Below, piece by piece: positions 24,686-34,030 of a DNA stretch of 64,000 nt. Source of the stretch: Clostridia bacterium (GTDB lineage Bacteria; Bacillota; Clostridia; Oscillospirales; Acutalibacteraceae); contig JAFYVE010000006.1 in the NCBI GenBank assembly GCA_017549285.1, forward strand, positions 29,995 through 93,994. Direction: 5' to 3'. Numbering within the stretch: position 1 is the stretch's first letter; each line of letters opens with the position of its first letter. The notes below the pieces were generated by a model that made no database searches, had not been told where the DNA came from, and worked only from the letters and a program-made list of their open reading frames with translations. The position numbers and the translations under genes were made by a program.

Positions 24686-27619
24686 TTATATCAGTATGCC
24701 AATTGTAATAATTTCAAAAGGCTTGTATTTTATTGTGTCTGTTTCGCCTTCAACATCTTCAAGGAAATTGAGAATTTTAACGGGATTGTCAAGCCTGAGT
24801 GTGCCTCTTTTTCCGTTCTGTTCCGAAAGACGGACAACAATCATATTTCCTTTTTCGCTCATTTTCATAGCCTGCATATAAAGTCCGTCAAAAGTGTTGC
24901 CGAAGCTTAAATCAGCCTTTGAAAGTGGGATGTTATATTCAAAAGCGATATTGTTGATTTCAGCTTTTACAAAATCGTCACCGTGGGGATAAATCATATA
25001 GCTAAATTCGTGGTGACCGAGGTCGCTTGTGACATCGGGACGCACCGTTGCTCTGAGAAGACTCAGACTCATTGAATTTTCAAGCAGTCCCACACCGTAT
25101 TTTGAATCGTTGATAAGGGCAATACCGCCGTCGGTTTCTGCCATATCAACCCACTTGTGATGACATACCTCAAAACGAGCCTGCTGCCAAGTGGTGTTTC
25201 TGTGAGTTTCTCTTTCGATAAAGCCTGCACTCGTGTCGCAGACAGCTTTTCGGGTCAGCACATTACAATCAAACTGTGCTTTTGCAAGCACGTGTTTTTC
25301 GTGCCAGTCAACGATGTTTTCAGTTTCAATGCCTCTTGACTGACGGAAAACTCTGATAATACGTTTCCATGTGCTTTTCTCTGTTGCAAGAGTACATTCA
25401 AATGATGCAACTTCACCGTTTTTCTCAATAAGAGTGAGGGGAGAAACTGTTTTTATTTCAACTTTTCTGTCGGTGTAATTGGGAAGAATATCCCATGCAT
25501 CATATACACCGGGGTTGTCCTTGTAAAGAATAAGCTTGTTGAATTCGCCGTCTGTCCATTCACGGTCAAGCTCTTTGTCATAAAGACTTATGATACTGCC
25601 GTCATCGGCAAATGTGATTTCATAGAACGGAGTGACAACCTTTTCACCGATTGCGACCCATTCATCCGTATGATTTTCTTTATGTATTTCTCCGCTTGAA
25701 AGGGCAGGAAGAGAGGGGATTGCCCAGTAACCTTTTTTGCCGTAACGGATGCTGTCACCTGATTCATCGGGAACAAAAGTAAAATGCTTACGGGAGAAAT
25801 TGAGTGAATTGAAATATTTTTTACCCGTGCCGATAAGCTTGTTTACTCTCTCTTCGATTTCTTCATAATCAGCTATAGCATCACGGTAAACGGGAGTGAT
25901 ATGACTTCCGGGGAGAATGTCATGGAACTGATTTACAAGCAATTTTTTATATATATCACGGATTTCGTCGTAAGGATATTCTTCACCATTTAAATGACGG
26001 AGTGTTGATAAAATTTCTGCCTCACGGAGCTTATATTCAATCTGACGGTTATATCTTTTTATGTTTGATTTTGTTGTGAATGTGCCGCGGTGCATTTCAA
26101 GATAAAGCTCACCATCCCATTTTGAAAGATTCTTATTGTCTTTAAGATTCTTTTCAAGGAATTCCTGACCGCTTGTATGCTCTGTCTTCGGCATAATTGA
26201 GAGCTTATCGAAACGGTGCATCATTTCAATCATTTCTTCGGTGCATCCGCTTCCTCCGTCACCGTAACCGAACATTGAAAGTGTCTGTCCTCCCTGATTC
26301 TTATCCTGATAAGCTTCCCAGTTTTCCTGAATCTGTGAGGGCATATTCCATGTTATGAAATGTGTGGGAGGTACGCAGGCATAAACTTCACTGCCGTCAA
26401 TACCTTTCCATATGAAGTTGTTGTGAGGGAATCTGTTTGTATCATTCCATGTTGACATCTTGTTAGAAACAAAATAGTCAACACCGCTTTTTCTGAGAAT
26501 CTGAGGCAGAATCCAGCTGTTGCCAAAAACATCGGGTAACCAGCAATTCTTTACCGTTATTCCGAATTTCTCGCGGAAATAGTGCTGACCGTAAAGAAGC
26601 TGACGGATAAGACTTTCTGCATTCGGTACGTTGCAGTCGGGTTCAACATACATCGCACCGACGGGTTCAAACTGTCCCTTGGCAACCTTTTCTTTCAATT
26701 CTTCAAAAACATCGGGATAATATTTTTCAAGCAATTCATAAGTATATGCCTGAGTGTGTGCATATCTGAAATCGGGATATCTGTCCATAAGACGCAGCTG
26801 AATAAGAATTGTTCTCAGGTTTTTCTGAACACTGTGGATTCTTCTCCAGTAATATGCAATATCAAGATGGGAATGGGCAACAAGAGCAACATCACCGTTG
26901 CCTTTGTAATCGTCATTTGCAAAAATCACATCATCGACATATTTTTTTGCATTTGCGACATCTTCATTTTTTACATCGTCAAAGTCTATGAGATTGAGTG
27001 CATTATTGATTTCACGGTTAAGGAAATTGCGGTAATCCTCATTGAAAGCATCACTTTTTGCAACATCAAGAAGAAGTTCAAGGTCGTACACAAGGTCAAG
27101 AACAGTATGATTGATTGTTGCAAGATAAGCGCCTTCAAAAATCTGACGGCAGCCGCGCACGGAAAGTGATTCGGGATTACGTTCATCATCGGGCTTTGAA
27201 CGGTTATAGCCCTCCATTTCAAAATGAAGAACATCGGAATCGATGTAAGGAGTCAGCAGAATTCTGTCACGGTTGGGGTCAACACCGCCCACATATTTGC
27301 CGTTTACTTTTACAATGATTTCTGCTGCGGTTTTAAGTGAAAACCACAGTTCTTTGTTTCTGAGATGTTCGGGAACAGTTACCTGAGCTTCAAAAAACGC
27401 AGTTCCGTCGGGAGTGAAATACATATCACCCTTACGGAGAGTTCTCCATCCTTCGGGATAGAATTCATACTGCATTTCAGCCACCTGACGTGCATCACGC
27501 ACCATAAGGCTGTCTATTTCATATTTCTCATCGTATATGTACCTTTTAAGCCATCCGAAGCGTAAATCAGTCCACTCCTCGGGGCGCATACTTCTTCTTA
27601 CAACCTTGATATGAGCCAT
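24686..27619 (-). CDS. GH38 alpha-mannosidase
   Basis: GH38 enzymes are zinc-dependent retaining alpha-mannosidases that trim mannose from N-glycans or manno-oligosaccharides. The 977-residue length is typical. After an N-terminal beta-region, the zinc site AHSHLDIAYYW (H251, D253) and the nucleophile loop WLPDVFGNSW (D363) are intact, as is the later VNQFHDILPGSHI His. The central three-helix and C-terminal beta-sandwich domains are complete. No signal peptide. It follows the NifU-like gene by 12 bp and belongs to the 27865-17581 operon with a transporter and GH127. The linkage (1,2/1,3/1,6) cannot be read from the sequence. Confidence 0.93.
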   Translation of the reverse strand: MAHIKVVRRSMRPEEWTDLRFGWLKRYIYDEKYEIDSLMVRDARQVAEMQYEFYPEGWRTLRKGDMYFTPDGTAFFEAQVTVPEHLRNKELWFSLKTAAEIIVKVNGKYVGGVDPNRDRILLTPYIDSDVLHFEMEGYNRSKPDDERNPESLSVRGCRQIFEGAYLATINHTVLDLVYDLELLLDVAKSDAFNEDYRNFLNREINNALNLIDFDDVKNEDVANAKKYVDDVIFANDDYKGNGDVALVAHSHLDIAYYWRRIHSVQKNLRTILIQLRLMDRYPDFRYAHTQAYTYELLEKYYPDVFEELKEKVAKGQFEPVGAMYVEPDCNVPNAESLIRQLLYGQHYFREKFGITVKNCWLPDVFGNSWILPQILRKSGVDYFVSNKMSTWNDTNRFPHNNFIWKGIDGSEVYACVPPTHFITWNMPSQIQENWEAYQDKNQGGQTLSMFGYGDGGSGCTEEMIEMMHRFDKLSIMPKTEHTSGQEFLEKNLKDNKNLSKWDGELYLEMHRGTFTTKSNIKRYNRQIEYKLREAEILSTLRHLNGEEYPYDEIRDIYKKLLVNQFHDILPGSHITPVYRDAIADYEEIEERVNKLIGTGKKYFNSLNFSRKHFTFVPDESGDSIRYGKKGYWAIPSLPALSSGEIHKENHTDEWVAIGEKVVTPFYEITFADDGSIISLYDKELDREWTDGEFNKLILYKDNPGVYDAWDILPNYTDRKVEIKTVSPLTLIEKNGEVASFECTLATEKSTWKRIIRVFRQSRGIETENIVDWHEKHVLAKAQFDCNVLTRKAVCDTSAGFIERETHRNTTWQQARFEVCHHKWVDMAETDGGIALINDSKYGVGLLENSMSLSLLRATVRPDVTSDLGHHEFSYMIYPHGDDFVKAEINNIAFEYNIPLSKADLSFGNTFDGLYMQAMKMSEKGNMIVVRLSEQNGKRGTLRLDNPVKILNFLEDVEGETDTIKYKPFEIITIGILI

Positions 27620-27631
27620 TTCTTCACCGCC

Positions 27632-27865
27632 TTATTTATCCCAGAAAAAGGGCTTTTTCTTCTCTGCAACAATTTTTACCTTTTCGCCTTTATCACGGAG
27701 TATTTCACTTTCTATCCAGGAAATACAGCGCTCAACAATAAGACATTTTGAGCATTCACCCTGAAGAAGTACAGTGAGAATTCCGTCATCATAAGATACA
27801 AAATCTATTTCACCGCCGTCACCCTGAAGTTTCGGCTTTATTATACTATTGATATACTCTTTCAT
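27632..27865 (-). CDS. Short NifU C-terminal-like protein
   Basis: The 77-residue protein resembles the NifU/Nfu iron-sulfur scaffold domain: IKPKLQGDGGEIDFVSYDDG, then LQGECSKCLIVERCI. Canonical Nfu has CxxC in a GACxGC context; here the pair is CSKC and a third Cys is nearby. It may carry a transient Fe-S cluster. It is the first gene of the glycosidase operon and sits 12 bp before the GH38 gene, an unusual place for such a factor. It has its own strong promoter upstream, with a weaker AAGGAAA-like ribosome site. Confidence 0.75.
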   Translation of the reverse strand: MKEYINSIIKPKLQGDGGEIDFVSYDDGILTVLLQGECSKCLIVERCISWIESEILRDKGEKVKIVAEKKKPFFWDK

Positions 27866-27906
27866 AAGGAAACCTCATTTTTTGATATTAAAACCTATTG
27901 TATTTA

Positions 27907-27935
27907 ATTTTATAATAAAATAAAAAGAGTGTCAA
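27907..27935 (-). promoter_or_regulatory. Promoter of the seven-gene glycosidase/PPTase operon
   Basis: Minus-strand TTGACA (27930-27935), 17-bp spacer, TAAAAT (27907-27912); an overlapping TATAAA gives a 15-bp alternative. The next terminator-like signal downstream on this strand is not seen before 17581. Confidence 0.65.
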
Positions 27936-27977
27936 CCGAAAATTATATATATTAAACTAATTTTATATAGAAACGGC

Positions 27978-28006
27978 TTGTCTTGTGATGAAAATTATGG
28001 CATAAT
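27978..28006 (+). promoter_or_regulatory. Promoter for the GH29 gene
   Basis: TTGTCT (27978-27983), 17-bp spacer, CATAAT (28001-28006), 32 bp ahead of ATG 28038. Confidence 0.65.
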
Positions 28007-28037
28007 ATTTCCATAATATTGAAAAGGTGTGGCAGAT

Positions 28038-29513
28038 ATGACAACTCAGGAATATCTTAATCTTATTGATAAAGTAATTGAAAACGGGAAATATAAGGCA
28101 GACTGGTCTTCACTTGCAAAACATAAAGTGCCTGAATGGTATATGCACGACAAATTGGGTGTGTTCATCCATTGGGGAGTATATTCCGTACCTGCATACG
28201 GTAACGAGTGGTATTCAAGAGGAATGTACGACAAAAACGTCCGTGAATTCGAACATCACAGAAAAGTGTGGGGACCTCAGGATAAATTCGGTTATAAGGA
28301 CTTCATCCCTATGTTCAGGGCTGAGAAATTCGATGCGGAAAAGTGGGTTTCACTTTTCAGAAAAGCCGGAATGAAGTATGTTATGCCCGTTGCAGAGCAT
28401 CACGACGGTTTTGCGATGTATGACACGGAATTCAACCGTTGGAACGCAGTTAAGATGGGTCCCTGCCGTGATGTTACGGGTGAAATAAAAGCTGAATGTG
28501 AGAAACAGGGACTTGTTTTCTGTGCATCAACTCACCGTGCAGAGCACTATTTCTTTATGAATCCCGGCCGTCTTTGCGACAGCGATGTCAATGATGAAAA
28601 ATATGCTGATTTTTACGGTCCGGCTGTTTATTCGGAAGAATTTGATCCTGAAATTATACATATTACAACTGCAGACACTTATTCAACGGGTGCAAGTAAG
28701 GAATGGCTTGATGACTGGCTTGTGCGCACCTGTGAGCTTGTTGACAGATATCAGCCGTCAGTTCTTTATTTCGACTGGTGGATTCACAATCATTCATTCA
28801 AGCCTTATCTTAAAAAACTTGCCGCATATTATTATAACCGCGCAGATGAATGGGGCAGGGAAGTCACAATAAATTACAAGCACGAGGCATTTCCGCCGAA
28901 TGTAGCAACATTTGATGTTGAAAGAGGCGCACTTACAGGCATTTCACCTGTTTACTGGCAGACAGACACGGCAATCGGAAAATGTTCGTGGGGTTACAGA
29001 GCCGATAATGAATACAAAAGTGCAAGACAGGTCATCTGCGACCTTGTTGATATCGTTTCCAAAAACGGAAACCTGCTTATAAATATCGGTCCGAAATCTG
29101 ACGGCACAATAACCGACGAAGAAACAGAAGTTCTGCTGACAATGGGTGAATGGCTGGAAATCAATGGTGACGGAATTTACGGCACAACTTTCTGGAAAAC
29201 ATTCGGTGAAGGCGAAGTCAATGCCGAGGACGGATTTTTCAAAGACGGTGACGAAAAGGCATTCACAACAAGTGATTTCAGATTTACATATAAGGATTCA
29301 TATCTTTATGTATTCCAGATGCGTCCTTCAAAGAGTGTTGAGATAAAAACACTCAGAAAGCACAATCCTCACGATTATCTCATTGAGAGTATTGAGCTCC
29401 TGGGAAGTGACGAAAAAATCGATTTCATAAGAGATGGGGAAGCTCTTAAAATCAACCTTAAAGGTGATTTCAGAAATGACCTGCCCATCTGTTTTAAAAT
29501 TGCAATAGGATAA
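28038..29513 (+). CDS. GH29 alpha-L-fucosidase
   Basis: GH29 enzymes are retaining exo-alpha-L-fucosidases acting on host or plant glycans. The 491-residue protein shows GVFIHWGVYSVPAYGNEWY at the N-terminus, AEHHDGFAMY, and the nucleophile D246 in VLYFDWW. It ends in NLLINIGPKSDG and a C-terminal beta-sandwich. No signal peptide is visible, so it likely acts on imported oligosaccharides. Start: ATG 28038, 8 bp after AAAGGTG; the GTG nine bases upstream overlaps that site. It is monocistronic, divergent from the GH38 operon and ends at a bidirectional terminator. Confidence 0.93.
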   Translation: MTTQEYLNLIDKVIENGKYKADWSSLAKHKVPEWYMHDKLGVFIHWGVYSVPAYGNEWYSRGMYDKNVREFEHHRKVWGPQDKFGYKDFIPMFRAEKFDAEKWVSLFRKAGMKYVMPVAEHHDGFAMYDTEFNRWNAVKMGPCRDVTGEIKAECEKQGLVFCASTHRAEHYFFMNPGRLCDSDVNDEKYADFYGPAVYSEEFDPEIIHITTADTYSTGASKEWLDDWLVRTCELVDRYQPSVLYFDWWIHNHSFKPYLKKLAAYYYNRADEWGREVTINYKHEAFPPNVATFDVERGALTGISPVYWQTDTAIGKCSWGYRADNEYKSARQVICDLVDIVSKNGNLLINIGPKSDGTITDEETEVLLTMGEWLEINGDGIYGTTFWKTFGEGEVNAEDGFFKDGDEKAFTTSDFRFTYKDSYLYVFQMRPSKSVEIKTLRKHNPHDYLIESIELLGSDEKIDFIRDGEALKINLKGDFRNDLPICFKIAIG

Positions 29514-29515
29514 AA

Positions 29516-29555
29516 AAGAAGAAGGTGAAAAAACGGAAGTTTTTTCACCTTCTTT
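29516..29555. terminator. Bidirectional terminator
   Basis: A long stem AGAAGGTGAAAAAAC/GTTTTTTCACCTTCT with a 4-nt loop and A/T tails on both sides, between the convergent GH29 and GHL6-like genes. Confidence 0.8.
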
Positions 29556-29564
29556 TATAGCTTA

Positions 29565-31505
29565 TTATTTAATTTCAACCATCTGATGAATATTGACTTC
29601 GGGCACAACAAACTCTGCTTTACCGTTTTTGTATTCAAACGGAATGTCTTTTCCTTCGGGAACAAGTGAAACAGATGTCGGTTTATCGCACTTGACGGAG
29701 CATTTTACGTTATAAAGAGGAACTGTATCTTCAATGACTTCCGTATTTCTTCCTCTGACAGTCGTATGGGCAAAGAGAAGATGCATGATGTTTCTGTTTT
29801 CCGCATCCTGTCTTGTGTATGTCATAACTGCCTTATCGGGGATATCTGCCTTTGCGGTGAAACCGTCACCCATAAGTTTTTCTGCAACTTCGGTGAAAAG
29901 TTCCTTGAAGAAAAGGTGTCCGTGCTGTGCATAAGCTGTGAAAATATTCCAACCAATGTAAGCAACATTATTCCTGATAACAGCACCTGCAAATTCTTCT
30001 TCGGGGTTATTGGGTGTATGTGCGTGTGAGCAGAAATGCTCTGCAGTTCTGTTGAAATACGGGTTCTGCATCTTTGCAACAACTTCACCGTCTGTGACTT
30101 TGATTTTGTGAGAATCGCAACGCATAACATATTCTGTATTGCCGTTGACTGTTTCAAAACAAGGAACAAAATATGATGGGTACATTTCATTTCTGCCCTG
30201 ATATTCTGCACCTGTGTCAAGAATAAACTTACCGTCTTTTACAATTGATTCAGCCGTTGCGATGATTTTGCCGCCATTTTCGGCAAATGCCTTTATTCTT
30301 TCAGCTGTTTCGTCGGAATAGCCGTTTACATCAGGAAGAATGAGCATTTTATAGGTAGAAAAATCAGCTGTTTCGTCAATGAAATTATAAAGATAACTGT
30401 TTTCAAGGAGCATTCTGTTAGCTCCCACGTCGGCATCTCTGTCTCTGCCGTGTGTGACGGCTTCACCGCTGAGCACGGCAATATCAGCTACGTTGACGGC
30501 ACCGTTGAGCCACGGCTCTCTTTCTTCAACACGTGCATATGCCTTGCCGATGAGGTTATATGTAGCCGTATTCATTTCGCCGAGAGGATGCATCTGGTCA
30601 CCGATTGAACAACCCGCGCCGTTTGCGATGCTGAGAGCTGTTTCATAAATGAGTGCATTGGGATGCTTGAAACCACCGAATTCACCCCAGCTGTGATGGA
30701 ATTTACCTGTCATGCCAAGGAATTCAACATCTTTGACTGTACGCACATAAGCCGCAGAGAGAGGGAAATGGTCATAACCCCAACCGCCTGTGGGAAGGCT
30801 TTCAAGTTCAAGATGCGTGTTTGCGTCAATATATCCGTAATCACCCTTTGGCACATGTCCCTCGTTGTGATAAATCGTTGCGGTGTCGCTGTATTTTCTT
30901 ACTGATTCGTTTGTTCTTCTGAGGTAGTTTGCAAAAACGATATCACCGAACTTTTTCACATCTTCTTCATTTTCGGGGTCAAAACCTGCATTTTTCATAT
31001 CTGCAAGGCACTTTTCGCAGTAACATTTTCTCGGTGCAATGATATCAAGGAAAATACCGCAGGGGTTATACTTCTGCATAACCTCTTCAATCTCTGCACA
31101 AAGAACATCAAGATATCCCGTATTGAAACAGAGTGTGTGGAAATGCACTTCGTTTCTGTATTCTTCAACATCTGCCTTGTCTGTTGACCTGATGTAATGC
31201 CATTCGGGATGCTTCACATAGTCCTTTTCGTCGTAACCCGCGGAAATATAAACGGGAGCATTGACACCTATTTCCTTACACGCTTCAAGCTGTGCTGCAA
31301 GAAGGTCAAAATCAAGTTCAGGATGCATTTCATTAACATCTGTAGGATGATATGACCAACCGTGATGACATTTTGAGAAAACAGTTATTGAATCAACATG
31401 ACCCGCTTTAAGGGCTGCCTGAAACTGTTCTTTTGAGAATTTTTTTCCTACGGGCAGAAGTCCGCTTGTATGAAAATCAAGATGTACCTGTCTTTTTCTG
31501 AGCAT
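29565..31505 (-). CDS. Putative glycoside hydrolase, GHL6-type barrel plus GH42-like middle domain
   Basis: The 646-residue protein begins VHLDFHTSGLLPVG and continues as a (beta/alpha)8 barrel like the hypothetical glycosyl hydrolase 6 group. A Cys-rich insertion CYCEKCLADM lies near residue 185. From about 375 a Rossmann-like segment (YKMLILPDVNGYSDE...FAENGGKIIATAES) resembles the beta-galactosidase trimerisation domain of GH42. A C-terminal beta-domain closes the chain. The catalytic residues are not assignable with confidence; the substrate is unknown. Start: ATG 31505 with TGAGGTG 8 bp upstream. It follows the membrane GH36 by 13 bp in one operon. Confidence 0.7.
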   Translation of the reverse strand: MLRKRQVHLDFHTSGLLPVGKKFSKEQFQAALKAGHVDSITVFSKCHHGWSYHPTDVNEMHPELDFDLLAAQLEACKEIGVNAPVYISAGYDEKDYVKHPEWHYIRSTDKADVEEYRNEVHFHTLCFNTGYLDVLCAEIEEVMQKYNPCGIFLDIIAPRKCYCEKCLADMKNAGFDPENEEDVKKFGDIVFANYLRRTNESVRKYSDTATIYHNEGHVPKGDYGYIDANTHLELESLPTGGWGYDHFPLSAAYVRTVKDVEFLGMTGKFHHSWGEFGGFKHPNALIYETALSIANGAGCSIGDQMHPLGEMNTATYNLIGKAYARVEEREPWLNGAVNVADIAVLSGEAVTHGRDRDADVGANRMLLENSYLYNFIDETADFSTYKMLILPDVNGYSDETAERIKAFAENGGKIIATAESIVKDGKFILDTGAEYQGRNEMYPSYFVPCFETVNGNTEYVMRCDSHKIKVTDGEVVAKMQNPYFNRTAEHFCSHAHTPNNPEEEFAGAVIRNNVAYIGWNIFTAYAQHGHLFFKELFTEVAEKLMGDGFTAKADIPDKAVMTYTRQDAENRNIMHLLFAHTTVRGRNTEVIEDTVPLYNVKCSVKCDKPTSVSLVPEGKDIPFEYKNGKAEFVVPEVNIHQMVEIK

Positions 31506-31518
31506 ATTAAACACCTCA

Positions 31519-33963
31519 TTATTTTACTGCTTTGATATTGAGAATAATTGCTTTTTCGCCATCGGGTAAGGGAATTGTCAGACCGTCTGACATAAGCTCG
31601 TTACCTGTAGCTTTTTTAGTTTCGATTATGCCGTCGAAATCGGAAATTTCATACTTTGCATCGGGAGAAAGTCCGTTGAGTGTGACGTTGTATTCATTCT
31701 TGTACACTTCTTCTCTCTTATAAATCAGAACAACGCCGTCTGCACCGTCTTCTGACATATACTGCATTGAGAGCATCTTATTTTTGTTGTAGCTGCCGAA
31801 ATCGAGGGGGAAGTAATTGCCTGACATACATTCTTTCTGCTCATGGTGATAGTCAAAATCGGGATGTGTATGTGCATAGAAATCCATAAGCATAAGAGGT
31901 GTAATGGCAGATCTTGATGAATATTCACTTGTCATATTGTGTGCCGTGCCGGACATTGGAAGCCAGAATGAAATGCCGTAGGTATGTGACTGTGTTGCCT
32001 CGAAAAGGTCTGAATGAACGGCACAGTTGTAGTCACTTCTCCAGAAAGGAATACTGCGGTATGTCATTTCAAGGTCAAGACGCTTACCGCCCGAAGCACA
32101 GTTGTCAATAATAAGCCCGTCGATGTTTTCGGTAAGATAATCAAGATATCTGTAAAGATTTGTGACATAATGGTTTTCGCATATACCCGTTCTGCCGTCA
32201 TAATATTCATTATCGGCTTTCTGCCAGTATTCAAGAGGTGCAAAGTTGAAATCCTGACGGTAGATTGTAACACCGTTTTCAATCATTGATGCTGTGAGAT
32301 ATTCACAGTAAAACTCAAGTGCATCTTCATTCGCAAGATTCCACATAACATTGTCGTCACCGGTATCAATAATCCATTGTTCATTTTCCATACCTTTTTT
32401 ATGGAAAACTGTGTCACGGAAAATTCTTTCAGGCTCATACCACAGCACGTGACCGAGCCCTTTATCTTTTGCATAGGTTGAAAGTTCAATAATGCCGTTA
32501 TCATATCTTTCAGTATCAACTGTCCAGTTGCCTACACCGTCATACCAGCCTTCGTTATAGCTGTACCATCCCGCATCCATCCAGAATGCATCGGTATGCT
32601 CAAAAACGTCATCATCAAGACTGTCAAGGATTTCAATAATCTCATCCGATGTTCTTTTTGATTCGGGACCTGCAACTTCCATTACAAGATACTGATTTTT
32701 TGTTATATTTTCGGGATATACACAGTCGGTAATCCATTTTCTGAACTGATTGAAGCCCTTGAGGGCATTATCATTATCATAGAATGTGAGTGAAACAAGA
32801 GGTGAACGCACTTCTTCACCGGGAAGAAGATATGCATTGAAATTCTGCTGTCTGACCTTTACGGCTGTTTCTCCGTTTTTCTGAGAGAATTCAGCTTCCC
32901 ATTGTCCCGTCCAGCCGATGCCGAATACAATGCCCGTTTCCTCACCGTTTACATTGAAATAGGGAAGATATTTTTCGGTGGGTTTACCGTCATTTGCTGA
33001 GAATGTTTTCTTTGAAGAAAGTGACTTTTTAACGAGAGAGAAGTCACCTGCATTTGTATCACTGCCGAGTGAGTAATAAATATCAGCTTTGCCTGTTACA
33101 AATGATGAATCGAGTGCATAGAAATCGCTGATTACACCTGAATTGGTGTTGCCTGTATTTTTAATAAAAACTTTCCACTGAGCCGAAGCATTATTTCCGA
33201 AAACAGTCACTTCGGCTGTGACTTCAAGGCTGTCTTTTGTGAATGTTATGTATTTTGTTTTTCCGCCGGTGTAGATTTCTTCCGAAGCATCAGTTACTGT
33301 TTTTGTCCATTCTTCGGGATTCCATTTCACACCGTCAACTGTGAATGTGAAGGGATAAGAAGATGCAGAAATAAGGTTTTTGTCTGCCCATTCACTACTC
33401 ATCTTCTGCTCTTCATCTGTAATACTCATTTCGTCTGCAGTAAGAGTGCCGAACTGCAGATTCTTTTTATATTCAAGAGCCTTGATGTTTTCTTCGTTGA
33501 TCACAGCAAAACCTCCGCAGGAAACAACAAAATAAACAACTGCAAAAATCACGTTTGCAACCTTGTATTTCTCTTTTGCTCTTAAAATGAATGTTACAAG
33601 CAGAAGAATTGCAGATGCAATAAAAACAAAAGAGAATGTTTTTACAACAACATATCCGCTGTCATTACAGGTCTGATTAATCTTTGCGTTAACACCCCAT
33701 ATGATTCCGTGAACAAGTCCGTTGCCTGCAACAAATGCAAGAATTTTACCGATAATACCCGATTTCGGAAGAACTGTCTGCACAAAAAGAAGCATAAACC
33801 AACCGAGCGCAACACCCGTCATGCCTGTATAAAGATGAACATCAGCACCGCTGTTTGTGCCGTGGAATATGTACCAGAGTGAATATGCCGAATAAATCAC
33901 AAGACCGAGAAGGATGGTGGTGATAACAAGTTCAATTATCTGGCTGTTTTTTATTTTTTTCAT
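31519..33963 (-). CDS. Five-helix membrane module fused to a GH36-type alpha-galactosidase
   Basis: The protein has 814 residues. Residues 1-155 contain about five membrane segments (9-28, 47-65, 70-88, 104-127, 133-153), starting with a basic cytosolic N-terminus. An odd number of spans puts the rest outside. The remainder is a clan D alpha-galactosidase: AFWMDAGWY, HVLWYEPERI, nucleophile in IYRQDFNF, and acid/base region DNCASGGKRLDLEMTYRSIPFWRSD. Normal GH36 enzymes are soluble, so the fusion is unusual. It stands between the second transporter and the GHL6-like gene, suggesting surface release of alpha-galactose or a related sugar before uptake. GGAGATG precedes ATG 33963. Confidence 0.85.
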   Translation of the reverse strand: MKKIKNSQIIELVITTILLGLVIYSAYSLWYIFHGTNSGADVHLYTGMTGVALGWFMLLFVQTVLPKSGIIGKILAFVAGNGLVHGIIWGVNAKINQTCNDSGYVVVKTFSFVFIASAILLLVTFILRAKEKYKVANVIFAVVYFVVSCGGFAVINEENIKALEYKKNLQFGTLTADEMSITDEEQKMSSEWADKNLISASSYPFTFTVDGVKWNPEEWTKTVTDASEEIYTGGKTKYITFTKDSLEVTAEVTVFGNNASAQWKVFIKNTGNTNSGVISDFYALDSSFVTGKADIYYSLGSDTNAGDFSLVKKSLSSKKTFSANDGKPTEKYLPYFNVNGEETGIVFGIGWTGQWEAEFSQKNGETAVKVRQQNFNAYLLPGEEVRSPLVSLTFYDNDNALKGFNQFRKWITDCVYPENITKNQYLVMEVAGPESKRTSDEIIEILDSLDDDVFEHTDAFWMDAGWYSYNEGWYDGVGNWTVDTERYDNGIIELSTYAKDKGLGHVLWYEPERIFRDTVFHKKGMENEQWIIDTGDDNVMWNLANEDALEFYCEYLTASMIENGVTIYRQDFNFAPLEYWQKADNEYYDGRTGICENHYVTNLYRYLDYLTENIDGLIIDNCASGGKRLDLEMTYRSIPFWRSDYNCAVHSDLFEATQSHTYGISFWLPMSGTAHNMTSEYSSRSAITPLMLMDFYAHTHPDFDYHHEQKECMSGNYFPLDFGSYNKNKMLSMQYMSEDGADGVVLIYKREEVYKNEYNVTLNGLSPDAKYEISDFDGIIETKKATGNELMSDGLTIPLPDGEKAIILNIKAVK

Positions 33964-33998
33964 AAAAACATCTCCGGAAAATATACTTTTTATCTAAA

Positions 33999-34022
33999 AA
34001 GGACGCCCGGCAGGACGCCCTT
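33999..34022 (-). terminator. Partial terminator between transporter and GH36 gene
   Basis: The minus-strand RNA AAGGGCGUCC-UGCC-GGGCGUCCUU folds as a 10-bp stem with two G-U pairs, followed by a short U-run. It may reduce read-through into the GH36 gene. Confidence 0.6.
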
Positions 34023-34030
34023 TGGAATTA

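Noticed and set aside
26582-27169. Plus-strand open frame of 195 codons inside the GH38 gene
   Set aside because: It is antisense to a well-conserved alpha-mannosidase, has no ribosome site and gives a low-complexity Cys/Ile/Phe-rich product.
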